Source of the DNA: Cyrtodaria siliqua
Taxonomy: Eukaryota; Mollusca; Bivalvia; Adapedonta; Hiatellidae
DNA length: 64,000 nucleotides
NCBI GenBank assembly: GCA_037043455.1
Contig: JAWPHD010010951.1
Coordinates: forward strand, 24,248 to 88,247
Reading direction: 5' to 3'
Shown here piece after piece: positions 10,828 through 20,648 of the stretch. Position 1 is the stretch's first letter. Each line of letters begins with the position of its first letter. Made by a program: the position numbers and the translations under genes. The notes beneath the pieces are model-generated. The model was given only the letters and a program-made list of their open reading frames with translations, ran no database searches and was not told the origin of the DNA.

Positions 10828-13512
10828 TTATTTTAAAAGGTTCATGTATTTGTTCCATTTTTTTTCAAATGGTTCGAAAGCATTGTTTTGTGCTGCTATA
10901 CATTCTAGAATTTTAAACGACTTTATTATCCTATTTTTGAATGCCTCTATAGACAGTTTATTTTGTAAATGTTTGGTACTGAAAATATAATATTTCATTT
11001 CAAGTAATATGTACAAGTCGGCTGGTGTTAATGTGTTACCAATGTTAAAAATAAATGATTCTTCAGTAAAATTTAAGTATATGTCATTACTGGACAACCA
11101 CATTTTTAATTTATTAAGTATAGATTGCGTTTCAGGACAATACCAAAGCATATGGATTAATGTTTCCTCTTGTTGACAATCCTTGCACAGTGAACTATCA
11201 GTGATGTTGATTTTGTGTAGAAATCGTCTAGTTGGTAGTATTCTATGATTTACCCGTACTTGAAACCATTGTAATACTGTACTTGTTGAGGATTTAAAAG
11301 GAGACAGGTATATATCGTTCCATGTTTCTTCTTCTATATTATACATTTCCTCCCATTTGGGTTTTGAAGTTGGTTTACTCGGGTTTTGGTTAAGAATATT
11401 ATACAGATCCCGAGATCCATTTTTACTATTAAGAAATGGATACATATTGAAAGGAAGAATTGGATTTGGTATTTTCTTTATCGATTGTGTGGGAATATTT
11501 TTCGTAATATAAGTTTTTATTGCTGCAATAATTCCGTTATATGTTAAAAAGCAAGCATTTAAATTATATAAGTTATTAAATTCCTCAACAGAATAAAAAA
11601 TTCCATTTTCATCTATTAAATCATTAAGGTAGTAAATACCCTTTTCATACCAAGATTTGTAAAATACTACTTTACCTCCAACTAAGATATTATGGTTATA
11701 AAATAGTGAAGTTGTTAAACAATTGTTGGCACATATAATGCTCTTATTAAGATCTAAAATATCCATGTATGCTTTCAATACATCCTTCCAAAATAGGTTG
11801 GTCATCTTTTGTATTAATAATTCTGAATAGCCTGTGCCCAAGTTTGTTAGTTTGTTTATATTTATTATATGTGTTACTGTATTTTGCCACTGTCCACCTT
11901 TAAGAGTAAGTCTTCTAATCCAAGTTGCCTTAAGTCCATATATAAATGCTTTGAGATTGATCATTTTCAGACCACCCTCATTATATTGTTTGATTAAAAT
12001 GCTTCTCTTTATTTTTGCTGGTCCCTCCCATAAGAATTCATAAAACATGTCATTGATTTTTTTAATAATTGAATCTTTTGGATTAGGCAATGAAATAAAT
12101 AAATGATTAAGAATGGGTAGTAATAATGTTTTAATTACTGTTATTTTACCAATTGGTGTAAGATATCTGCGTTTCCAAAGTTTAATTAGATTCTGTATTT
12201 TTTCTATCTTATCATTGTAATTTATATCAAGTATCTTGTCAAGGTCAACATTAAAATGTATACCTAATAATTTAAATTGGTTGCTGCCCCATGCTAATTT
12301 CCACCTGGTTTTAATTGAGTCTGTACTATATTTTTTTGTACCAATCCAAACTACCTGTGTCTTATCAAAATTCACTCTAAGTCCAGAAATGTTGGCATAA
12401 GCAGAAAGTTCATAGAGAGCTTCATTAAGTGAAGTGTCTGACCCGTCCAGAAAAATAGAAGTATCGTCGGCAAACTGTGATAGTTTATATTCCATGTCAT
12501 TTATAGATATTCCTTTAATCTTTTTATTATTTTGTAGTTTTATTGCTAATATTTCAGCGCATAAGATAAATATATAAGGTGATAATGGATCGCCCTGACG
12601 GCACCCTCTGCCTATGTTGAAAAAATCAGATAAATTGCCACCTTGATTAACAGCCAGTTTAGCATTTCTGTATAGAACTTTCACCCATGATATTATTGAG
12701 TTACCAAAATTGAAATATTTAAGAACACTGTAGATAAATTTCCATGAAAGAGAATCAAATGCCTTCTCAAAATCCACAAGCAAAATGAGTCCTGGTAAAT
12801 TGTTTTCTTCTGCAAACTGCATTATATCAAATGTCATTCGAGTGTTTTCCCCCATATATCGTCCAGCAATAAAACCTGTTTGGTTTTCATTAATTAGTTT
12901 ATATAATATAGATTTTATTCTATTAGCAATGGTCCCTGAAGCAATTTTATATACACAGTTTAAAAGAGAAATTGGCCTATAATTTTTTAAAAATCTTCTT
13001 GGTTTGTTATCTTTAGGGATAAGTGTAATAATACCCTCTTTCTGTGTTACAGACAGTTCCCCATTAATATACCCACAATTTATAGCTCTTACAACAAAAT
13101 GACCTAATTTATTCCAAAATACTTTGAAGAAGTCAGCCCCAAAACCATCAGAGCCTGGAGAGCGGTTGTTTTTCATACCAAAAAGTGATAAAGATACTTG
13201 CTGAAATGTTAATAGACCCTCTAATGAATTAGATTCCTCCATACTTAATTTAGGCACACTTAATCCTGACAATTCTTTATCTAAATCTATTGTTTCTAAT
13301 TTTGTATCTATGCTAGAGTATAAAGATTTGTAGAACGTTTCAGTTTCCTTTAAAATATCTTTCTGCTCTGTGATTATGCTCCCATCAGATCTTTCAATTT
13401 TCGGTATAATTTTACTAGTAAAATTGTGAGTTTCTAGATTACAAAAAAATTTGGTTGGTTTTTCCCCATCTTCTATTAATTGCGCTCGGGACCTAATAAG
13501 AAAACCATTCAT
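10828..13512 (-). CDS. LINE reverse transcriptase and C-terminal zinc-knuckle region
   Basis: This 894-residue frame encodes the reverse transcriptase that copies LINE RNA at a nicked target. Visible landmarks are NYRPISLLN (about 177-185), the catalytic aspartate in VDFEKAFD (D247), RGCRQGDPLSP (302-312), FADD (D349/D350, both catalytic) and SGLRVNFDKT (about 376-385). Near residue 775 a C-x2-C-x7-H-x4-C cluster (CKDC...H...C) resembles the C-terminal cysteine-rich region of L1/Tx1-type ORF2 proteins. All catalytic residues are intact. The Met used here is simply the first in frame. The natural protein would be continuous with the endonuclease frame, which ends 78 bp upstream in another frame. 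The Tx1/L1 assignment rests on motif style and domain order, not on a tree. Confidence 0.9.
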   Translation of the reverse strand: MNGFLIRSRAQLIEDGEKPTKFFCNLETHNFTSKIIPKIERSDGSIITEQKDILKETETFYKSLYSSIDTKLETIDLDKELSGLSVPKLSMEESNSLEGLLTFQQVSLSLFGMKNNRSPGSDGFGADFFKVFWNKLGHFVVRAINCGYINGELSVTQKEGIITLIPKDNKPRRFLKNYRPISLLNCVYKIASGTIANRIKSILYKLINENQTGFIAGRYMGENTRMTFDIMQFAEENNLPGLILLVDFEKAFDSLSWKFIYSVLKYFNFGNSIISWVKVLYRNAKLAVNQGGNLSDFFNIGRGCRQGDPLSPYIFILCAEILAIKLQNNKKIKGISINDMEYKLSQFADDTSIFLDGSDTSLNEALYELSAYANISGLRVNFDKTQVVWIGTKKYSTDSIKTRWKLAWGSNQFKLLGIHFNVDLDKILDINYNDKIEKIQNLIKLWKRRYLTPIGKITVIKTLLLPILNHLFISLPNPKDSIIKKINDMFYEFLWEGPAKIKRSILIKQYNEGGLKMINLKAFIYGLKATWIRRLTLKGGQWQNTVTHIININKLTNLGTGYSELLIQKMTNLFWKDVLKAYMDILDLNKSIICANNCLTTSLFYNHNILVGGKVVFYKSWYEKGIYYLNDLIDENGIFYSVEEFNNLYNLNACFLTYNGIIAAIKTYITKNIPTQSIKKIPNPILPFNMYPFLNSKNGSRDLYNILNQNPSKPTSKPKWEEMYNIEEETWNDIYLSPFKSSTSTVLQWFQVRVNHRILPTRRFLHKINITDSSLCKDCQQEETLIHMLWYCPETQSILNKLKMWLSSNDIYLNFTEESFIFNIGNTLTPADLYILLEMKYYIFSTKHLQNKLSIEAFKNRIIKSFKILECIAAQNNAFEPFEKKWNKYMNLLK

Positions 13513-13589
13513 TTTTTGCCGGCGAAGTAATATTAATTCATCTTTTAACTGATCTAAAGCAGGTATTTGATCAGGGGTAAGTCTTTGTT

Positions 13590-14612
13590 CTAAATGTTGT
13601 ATTTCAAGAATAAGATCATTTTCACTTTTTCATTTACTTTTTTTTTGTAGCATGAATATGAAATTGATTTTCCTCTTAATTCCATCAATAATGTATCCAA
13701 AAATAATTGGTCAGTAATAGTAAATTGAATTTGGTCATTTGGTATATTGTCAATATTATCAATATTATAGACTGGAAGCGCATATTGTAATTTAATTTCA
13801 TTTATTTTATTATTCATTATATTCAGATATTCAATATCGTTTAGAAGTGAATTATTGTGTTTCCAAAGGGACTTGCCCTTTACAAATTCGTTAAAGTTGC
13901 AGTTCAACATAGTAATTGAATGGTCTGATCGATAGCTAGCTTCAATAGTACACTTGTTTACTGATGATAAAAGATTTTCCGAAACTAAAAAGAAATCCAG
14001 TCTTGCTTGCTTTAATGGTGTTTTTTTTCTCCATGTATACCTTCTTAGATTTGGATAAAACTCTCTATATGGGTCAGTTAGATTATAGCAAGTTATTATT
14101 TCTAATAATTTTATACGCGCATTTTTATTATTAATGGCCTTATAATTATCATAATCTACTTCAGGATCTTGGACCAAATTGTAATCGCCGCATAAAATCA
14201 TGTCATTATTATTATTATTCATGGTCTCTACAGTTTTCATAACCTTATCAAAAAATGATGGGGAATCCGTATTTGGGCCATAAAGTGAAATAAGGGTTAA
14301 TCTCTTGTTATTAACAGTTAAGTCAATAGTTATAAAATTTCCTTCAGGGTCAGATATATAATTATGTACTTTATAGTCTAGGTCTTTGCTAAATAGTACA
14401 GCTACTCCTCGTGCATTTGATTTACCTGAGCTAAAAATGCAATCATTACCCCATTCTGAACGAATAAACTTCTCAGTTACAGGTGTTGAGTGTATATCTT
14501 GTAGACAATATATATGACATTTTTTGGTTTTTATATAGTTAAAAACATCAAGTCGCTTTTCAGCTGACCCAAGGCCCTGACAGTTAACAGACAGAATATT
14601 GACATCCGTCAT
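13590..14612 (-). CDS. LINE apurinic/apyrimidinic-type endonuclease
   Basis: This is the N-terminal part of the LINE ORF2 polyprotein, a member of the exonuclease-endonuclease-phosphatase fold that nicks target DNA. Visible residues are N10 (SVNCQGLG), LQDIH with D39 where most family members have Glu, YGPN (111-114), GDYN (D143, N145), RLDFF (D206) and SDH (S229-H231). The start at 14612 follows an in-frame upstream stop and fits the usual start just before the first conserved Asn. After residue ~330 the frame reads KKKVNEKVK and ends at 13590. The RT frame continues one base out of register, so a single-base indel near the T-run at 13625-13630 (plus strand) explains the break. An Asn-rich microsatellite tract (NNNNN) lies at residues 132-136. 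Confidence 0.88.
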   Translation of the reverse strand: MTDVNILSVNCQGLGSAEKRLDVFNYIKTKKCHIYCLQDIHSTPVTEKFIRSEWGNDCIFSSGKSNARGVAVLFSKDLDYKVHNYISDPEGNFITIDLTVNNKRLTLISLYGPNTDSPSFFDKVMKTVETMNNNNNDMILCGDYNLVQDPEVDYDNYKAINNKNARIKLLEIITCYNLTDPYREFYPNLRRYTWRKKTPLKQARLDFFLVSENLLSSVNKCTIEASYRSDHSITMLNCNFNEFVKGKSLWKHNNSLLNDIEYLNIMNNKINEIKLQYALPVYNIDNIDNIPNDQIQFTITDQLFLDTLLMELRGKSISYSCYKKKVNEKVKMILFLKYNI

Positions 14613-14640
14613 CTATGGGGATATAGTAGTTATTATTATT

Positions 14641-14781
14641 AGTTCTTGAAAATATTTAACCGGTTTCATTGAAGTAAAAAGTGCCACAAATTTAAGTTCA
14701 CCATGCTAATTTTCTAAGTAAAAGGCATCTGACCCCATGCCCCATAAAATAAAAAAACATGGATATTAAATTAAGATTGCC
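14641..14781. other. Short unrecognised spacer
   Basis: This sequence lies beyond the LINE 5' end and contains no gene or repeat that I recognise. It may include remnant LINE 5' sequence. Confidence 0.35.
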
Positions 14782-14985
14782 AGGTGTCCCTTTAATGTAT
14801 TTGTCTATCAAAGTGATCATGTGTCCCTTTAATGTATTACTCCATCAAAATTACTTAGTGTCCTTTAATGTATTTCAATATTACCATGTGTCCCTTTAAT
14901 GTATTTGTCCATTTAAAATGAGCATGTTTCCATTTATGTATAGGTCTATTAAAATTACAACATGTCCCTTTAATGCACGGCCCAT
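14782..14985. repeat. ~37-bp tandem repeat, 6 diverged units
   Basis: 'gtgtccctttaatgtatt' recurs at 14784, 14821, 14858 and 14888, with more diverged units near 14924 and 14961. Spacing is 30-37 bp. Units also share 'catcaaaattac'. Confidence 0.85.
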
Positions 14986-15510
14986 CCTCTAAAAAAACCT
15001 GTTTAATTCTAAAAGAGGATTAAAGTCCCTATCCCACCATCAACATATGTACAACGTTTCTAAAACTGCTGACGACAAGGTATATATATATAACTGATAT
15101 ACATTGAGTATCCGAACTCTAAAGACACAAAATAAATGGCTCTACCCAGCCTGGCCAAACCCCAAAACCGGAGCGTCAAATTAAGAGTTAACAAATCATA
15201 ATTCATTTCATTATCACAGGTATTTTAAAACCCCATGAATAAACCTTTACTTTTAATTGGCATATTTACATTATTATATGACCTGAATACCTTGATAGAG
15301 TTTATATAAAGGGTTTTGTATCGTAATTTTTCCATTATTTGGTGGGTTTTAAGGTATACAATTGCAGAAATCACAAACCAGTGACCTCCAAGGAGTATGT
15401 AGGATAAACTTTTAAAAAAATCCCGCCTAATGGTAACAGGACCGATTTTTAAAAATAAATTAGAAACCATGCAGGAAAACAGTATCACATATTTAAGCTG
15501 GAATATATAG
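14986..15510. other. Unrecognised sequence
   Basis: No gene or named repeat was identified. The minus frame 15225-15488 has no recognisable domain. Confidence 0.4.
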
Positions 15511-15663
15511 AGGATCTTAAACGAGTTCCCATTTTATATAAGATTTATGAAACGAGTTACGAATTATTTTAATTTTAACGAGCCTTTTGGCGAGTTAAAA
15601 TTAAAATAATTCATAACGAGTTTCATAAATGTTATATGGAATTTGAACAAGTTTAAGATCCTT
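15511..15663. repeat. Near-perfect 150-bp palindrome (foldback element)
   Basis: The left arm starts 'ggatcttaaacgagttc' and the right arm ends 'aagtttaagatcc'. In between, 'atttatgaaacgagtta' mirrors 'ataacgagtttcataaat', and 'gaattattttaattttaac' mirrors 'gttaaaattaaaataattc'. The centre 'gagccttttggcgag' is about 12 nt. The arms pair over roughly 70 bp with few mismatches, so recent insertion or maintained structure is likely. It could be a MITE. Confidence 0.85.
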
Positions 15664-15719
15664 TTTATCACATAACAATGCAATCAAATTAGTAAAAATT
15701 AATTCAGATAGACATCGAA

Positions 15720-15845
15720 CCGCCACGACGTCAGACACATTTTAGCGCCAAAACGTCATAAAATATGTGACGTCGTAACGTCGCGTCTCACACATAACGT
15801 TGCGTATAAAAGAGTTCGTGAATTACCTCTTTACAACAGAGCAGT
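15720..15845 (+). promoter_or_regulatory. CRE-rich TATA promoter-like segment
   Basis: CRE half-sites or cores appear at about 15727 (gACGTCAg), 15753 (aACGTCAt), 15769 (TGACGTCg) and 15777 (aACGTCg), followed by TATAAAAG at 15805-15812. About 30 bp after the TATA box lies a pyrimidine-containing stretch suitable for initiation (about 15830-15840). The first ATG downstream (15875) opens only a very short frame, so any product could be noncoding, spliced, or the promoter could belong to a mobile element. No transcript evidence is available. Confidence 0.4.
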
Positions 15846-16791
15846 TTACGCCAACTTTTTAACAAACCAACAACAATGTTTTGCATCACGTGCATTATTT
15901 TTATAAGCTGTTACAAATAATAAGTTTATGACTCAGATCTGGATGAATTTGTAGTAAATAAAATAGTTTCAGTTAATAAACTTGCGTAGTGTTACAGATT
16001 TAACTCAACCAATCAAAACCGTTCCCAGTTGTATTACACGTGTGTCATACAATAAAATATTAAATGAGTGTTCGACACTGCTAACAAGGGACGTTATGTG
16101 ATAGAATTATCGCTCTAACTTTATGCTCAAATACACCTTTGCAGCCTTGAGCTATTAAAGCAAACATTGATTTTGATGCTGAATAGATGTGAAATTGAAT
16201 CGCATTAATACTTCCTTTACTTTGAAGTTTATCAACTTGTATTAAAGTGAAAATCAACATGTTAAATTGACCAAGATTGTTTCCCCTTTGACATAAATCA
16301 ATTTTTTCATACTATTAATTCTGAATTTTGTGCGTGCACCTGAGTTAAGGGGAAGAGAGGAGTGGTTGTTTTTACGGCTAGATTAACATTTTTGTAAAAC
16401 GCAAAATGGGAGGGGAATCAAACGAAACTAGTTTAAAGACGTAGTAATGATATAATGAGATCTAACACCAACTTCATTCAAGTCAACTTTAGATTAATAA
16501 CGTCCTTACAGCAAGTTATCTCCCTTTGTCACAAAGGGTCAAATTCAAAGTCAACCAAACAAACATGTTTACAGTACAGTAACAAGAAAAACTTGATGCA
16601 AAGCATCAATTCGGCGCCAACATTTTGAAGAATTAAAACATACGTTATTAAATAACAGTACACGTGTTTATCAGTTATTTTAACTATCTTATCATCAGTA
16701 CTAAACCTTGGTATATTTAGTGGTCATGGACATAATATTAACAAACGTTGCTATGTTGACTTGGTTAAATGTATTTTGAATTAACTAGGTC
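15846..16791. other. Unrecognised sequence
   Basis: No gene was identified. 'gttatgtgat' at about 16094 is the inverse of 'atcacataac' at about 15668, so the promoter-like segment sits between short inverted repeats. They may be element ends but are too short to prove it. Confidence 0.4.
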
Positions 16792-17150
16792 ATGAGTGTA
16801 TGTATTGGAGAGTACACTCAAAGGCACTCTACGGCGTGATGCCGTTAAGAGTCTGGTTGAGTCCAGAAATAAGATCAGATCGGGTTGGTACCGTCTAGTT
16901 TGTCTTATTCAGCCTTCAATTTTGACCAAAGAGAATAGAGAGTATATAGGGGTAAGACCAGATCGGGTTGATACCGTCTGTATTGTCTTACAGTTATATG
17001 TTTATGAGTGTATGTATAGAAGAATACACTCAAAGGCACTCTTCGGCTTAATGCCGTTAAGAGTCTGGTTTAGTCCAGATATAAGATCAGATCGGGTTGA
17101 TACCGTCTAGTTCGTCTTATAAAGCCTTTAATTTAACCAAAGAGAACAGA
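16792..17150. repeat. 212-bp tandem duplication with three 38-nt hairpins
   Basis: The block starting 'atgagtgtatgta' at 16792 is repeated from 17004, sharing 'acactcaaaggcactct' and 'gccgttaagagtctggtt'. A 38-nt module occurs three times (16870-16907, 16953-16990, 17082-17119). Each has an outer stem TAAGA(T/C)/(G)TCTTA and an inner stem AGATCGG/CCGTCT around 'gttgata' or 'gttggta'. A second hairpin, CTCTACGGC...GCCGTTAAGAG, occurs once per duplicate. The 104-aa frame over this block is probably incidental. Confidence 0.8.
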
Positions 17151-17870
17151 TAAAGATCGAGTTATACAGTATTTTCAGAGCTGAAAATGTACGTGTACCT
17201 CAGTCGATGTATAGACATATATAGCGGGGGATTTTCAAAAGTAAAGGGGGATGGGTTCAAACAAATCTATTACACCCTTTTCATAACACCATTTCGACTG
17301 GAAGTCGCATAATTTTGAATATTTTTGATTCCGAGTCTGCGCTCATAAATCTACTTTCGTTTTCAATACATTTGTCTGCATTTGACAGTCAAAATGAAGC
17401 ATTACAAAATTAGCGATTTCCCGTAAACGAAATTTAAATGCCAAAACTTCCCGATATATCATCGTATTTTCTCATTTCTTAGCAACATTTAATGTAATTT
17501 GCCAATAATAATTAATCAAAACGATTTAAAAACGAGAACAATGTGAAAACATTTGAAACGCAGATATTACGATCGATAAATTTCGTTAAATTTTTCTAAA
17601 ATTCGTATTACGCATTTAACCATTTGATTTTATAAGGGAGATAAGCATGCGGGAGACATCGTTTTAATGAAATGATTTTGTATAATTTTTGAAATATTGG
17701 TGCATCATTTCTTACAGAAATTCAAGAAATCGCTAAGCAGTTTTATCTCTTGTGTTTTATATCTTATTCTGGTGCGTTTTATAGCATGCTTTAAATGCCA
17801 TTTAAACATTTTTAATTACAATCCAAACATACTCAACTATCAGTCCTTTTGATTCCCCATGCCTAAGGTC
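17151..17870. other. Unrecognised sequence
   Basis: No coding or repeat signal was recognised. AT-rich with short frames. Confidence 0.4.
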
Positions 17871-17891
17871 AAAGTACTACCACAGTATGTC

Positions 17892-17912
17892 CGGCGCCCT
17901 CAAGGGGCGCCG
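17892..17912. other. GC-rich perfect hairpin
   Basis: 'cggcgccc' pairs with 'ggggcgccg' around a short TCAA loop, giving an 8-9-bp GC stem in otherwise AT-rich DNA. It may be the apex of a mobile element or an RNA structure. There is no terminator context because the genome is eukaryotic. Confidence 0.6.
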
Positions 17913-18329
17913 AACAATAATGACCAGACAAAACATTGCCGGTGATATATGAGAATATAAAATATCGTCATTACACACATCAGCAATCATATCAGATTCC
18001 AAGAAGCAGCTTGGAATTTTAATAGAAACTGTCTTAGTGATCACAATACAGCAATGGACAGTCAATAATGGCAGTGGGTATCTACTTTCTTTAAGCTGCT
18101 GCTTTGCACTGTTCATTTTATTCATTCCTTGTCAATAAGTATGTCTCCCAAGCTCCAATTCTGTGAGCTTGGCAATGAGCTTTCTGCTTTTAATGTGCCC
18201 ATACCTGTTAACTCTTACAGATTGTGTGCGAGTCTATGGCCCATGCCCTACTGCCCAAATGGCTAAAAACAAGGCAATCTTAATCAATGCTTAATTTCTG
18301 ATTGTGTGTGTGTGTATTTCTAGGGATTA
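17913..18329. other. Unrecognised sequence
   Basis: The minus frame 17877-18125 crosses this stretch but has no recognisable domain. Nothing else is supported. Confidence 0.4.
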
Positions 18330-18423
18330 TAGTCCCTCCACCTACCGACAGGCGTCCTACCTTAGGATTATAGGCACAATGTCTGGACTTTTATCTGTGT
18401 GTTGTTGTGTGATGTTGTGTGAT

Positions 18424-18545
18424 GGGATGATATGTCTGCTTGAAGCAGCAAACTCAATGGCTTCTTTACAGTGCTGCCACACTGGAATACCATGCCGTAG
18501 AAGACATGATACCCCCCAGTCACATTATACCAGAGTCTACCACCA
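18424..18545 (-). repeat. SINE family B fragment (single-copy relative of the 99-bp unit)
   Basis: This aligns with the amplified segment of 1724-2967: 'tgtctgcttg.agcag', 'tgctgccacactgga', 'atgccgtag.agacatgata' and 'cccagtcacattata'. Here it is a single copy, showing the ancestral unamplified arrangement. Neither the tRNA-like head nor the tail is obvious. Confidence 0.7.
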
Positions 18546-20265
18546 TTTATGTAATGTGACTGTATCATGACTGCACCATGCCTGCACCATGACAGCACAA
18601 TGGCTGCATCATGACAGCATCATGACTGACTGCACAATGTCTGCATCATGACTGCATCATGACAGCACCATGACTGCACTGTGACTGCACTATGACTACA
18701 TCATGACACCACCATGACTGCATCATTACTGCATCAAGCACCATGACTGCATCATGACAGCACCATGACTGCATCATGACAGCACAATGATTGCATCATG
18801 ACAGCACCATTACTGCATCATGACAGCACAATGACTGCATCATGACTGCACCATGACTGCATCATATGCATCATGACTGCATCATGATTGCACCATGACT
18901 GAACCATGACTTCATCATGACAGCATCTTGACTGCATCATGACAGCACCATGACTGCACCTGCACCATGGCTGCATCATGACAGCACCATGACAGCACCA
19001 TTACTGCACTGTAACTGCATCATGACTGAATTGTGACAGCACCATGTCTGCATCATGACTGCATCATGACTACATCATGACAGCACCATGACTGCATCAT
19101 GACTATATCATGACTGAACCTTGACTGCACCGTGACTACAACATGACTGCACAATGAATGCACTAGACTGCACATGACTGCATTATGACTGCAACATGAC
19201 TGACTGCAACATGACTGCACCATGATTGCATCTCGACTGCACCATGACTGCATCATGACTGTACTATGACTGCATCATGACAGTACCATGACTGCATCAT
19301 GACTGCACCATGACTGTATCATGACAGTACCATGACTGCACCATGACAGTACCATGACTGCATCATGACAGTACCATGACTGCATCATGACTGCACCATG
19401 ACTGTATCATGACTGCATCATAACTTCAATGTGACTGCACCAACACTGCACCAACATGACTGCATCATGACTGCACCAACATGACTGCATCATGACTGTA
19501 TCATGACTGCATCATAACTTCAATGTGACTTCAATGTGACTGCACCATGACTGCACCAACATGACTGCATCATGACTTCAATGTGACTGCACCATGGCTA
19601 CATCATGACTGCACCACCATGACTGCACTACGACAGTACCATGACTGCACCAACACGACTGCATCATGACTTTACCATGACTGCATCATGACAGTACCAT
19701 GACTGCATCATGACTGCACCATGACTGTATCATGACTGCATCATGACTTCAATGTGACTGCACCATGACTACATCATGACTGCACCACCATGACTGCACT
19801 ATGACTGCACCATGACTTCACCATGCCTGAATCATGACTACACTATGACTGCATCATGACTGCATCATGACTTTACCATGACTGCATCATGACAGTACCA
19901 TGACTGCATCATGACTGCACCATGACTGTATCATGACTGCATCATGACTTCAATGTGACTGCACCATGACTACATCATGACTGCACCACCATGACTGCAC
20001 TATGACTGCACCATGACTTCACCATGCCTGAATCATGACTACACTATGACTGCATCATGACTGCACCATGACTTCAGTGTGACTGCAACAAGAATGTACA
20101 TTACCGTAACATGACCGACTGTGACTGCACCATGACTGCATTAACTGTGACTGCATCATGACTGCACCATGACTGCATCATGACTTCAATGTGACTGCAA
20201 CATGAATGTACCATCACTGCAACATGACCGACTGTGACTGCAGCATGACCTCACCACGACTAAAC
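18546..20265. repeat. ~11-bp GACTGCATCAT-type array, 1.7 kb
   Basis: 'gactgcatcat', 'gactgcaccat' and 'gacagcaccat' recur continuously with many point variants. A higher-order duplication is visible: a stretch with 'gactttaccatgactgcat', 'cttcaatgtgactgcacca', 'tacatcatgactgcaccacc' and 'cttcaccatgcctgaatcat' occurs at about 19675-19870 and again at about 19870-20070. Frames are incidental. Confidence 0.93.
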
Positions 20266-20320
20266 ACTTCAATATTCCAAGAATTAAGAATGATTTCAGA
20301 AGAGATGAGGAAGATGATTC

Positions 20321-20648
20321 GGGCTGGCGTGGCGCAGTCGGTAGCGCGGCGGATTTGTAACCGGAGGCCCCGGGTTCAGTCCTCCGTGGTGCCACTGAGT
20401 TCCGTCGGTGTGTTCTTGGGCAAGACACTTTACCTTAGCCTCGTCCGTCGGATGAGGACGTAAACCGGGCGGTCCCGTGTATCGGTCTATCTTCCGAGCA
20501 CGTTAAAGAACCATAGGAATCTATTCGATAATAAGAGTAGGGCAGGTTCCCGGATTCCTATGTATCCTTCCCCTCTCTCTGGGGCGGCTCTAAATAACCT
20601 ATACTGTGTTGATGAGCCGTTAAACAACATTCAATTCAATTCAATTCG
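20321..20648 (+). mobile_element. SINE family C, full-length tRNA-derived copy
   Basis: The tRNA-like head (about 20321-20394) has an A-box-like 'tggcgcagtcggtagc' (from 20330) and a B-box 'ggttcagtcc' (20373-20382). The body contains 'cttgggcaagacacttta', a block that reappears in diverged form at 44821-44865 and 59670-59705. The 3' end is (ATTCA)n, 'caattcaattcaattc'. This is the most complete copy here, with relatives at 44786-44953 (minus), 56575-56660, 57095-57275 and 59604-59720. It is not a functional tRNA gene, since the sequence continues as SINE body. Confidence 0.88.

Larger units (their letters stand above)
10285..14640 (-). mobile_element. Tx1/L1-like non-LTR retrotransposon (LINE)
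   Basis: This is a single minus-strand LINE with an endonuclease frame (14612-13590), a reverse transcriptase frame (13512-10828), a ~500-bp 3' region and a terminal A-run followed by TAA repeats, seen as poly-T and ATT repeats on the plus strand at 10285-10325. No ORF1 is visible beyond 14612, so the copy is 5' truncated or lacks ORF1. A related 3' end ('ggcatgttgtgggtcgggga' here) recurs at about 26470, showing the family is dispersed. Target-site duplications were not determined. Confidence 0.88.

Noticed and set aside
17877..18125. 82-residue minus frame starting beside the GC hairpin
   Set aside because: It lacks a recognisable domain, signal or splice structure.
20321..20394. tRNA gene
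   Set aside because: A and B boxes are present, but the sequence runs directly into a SINE body with an ATTCA tail and has related copies elsewhere.
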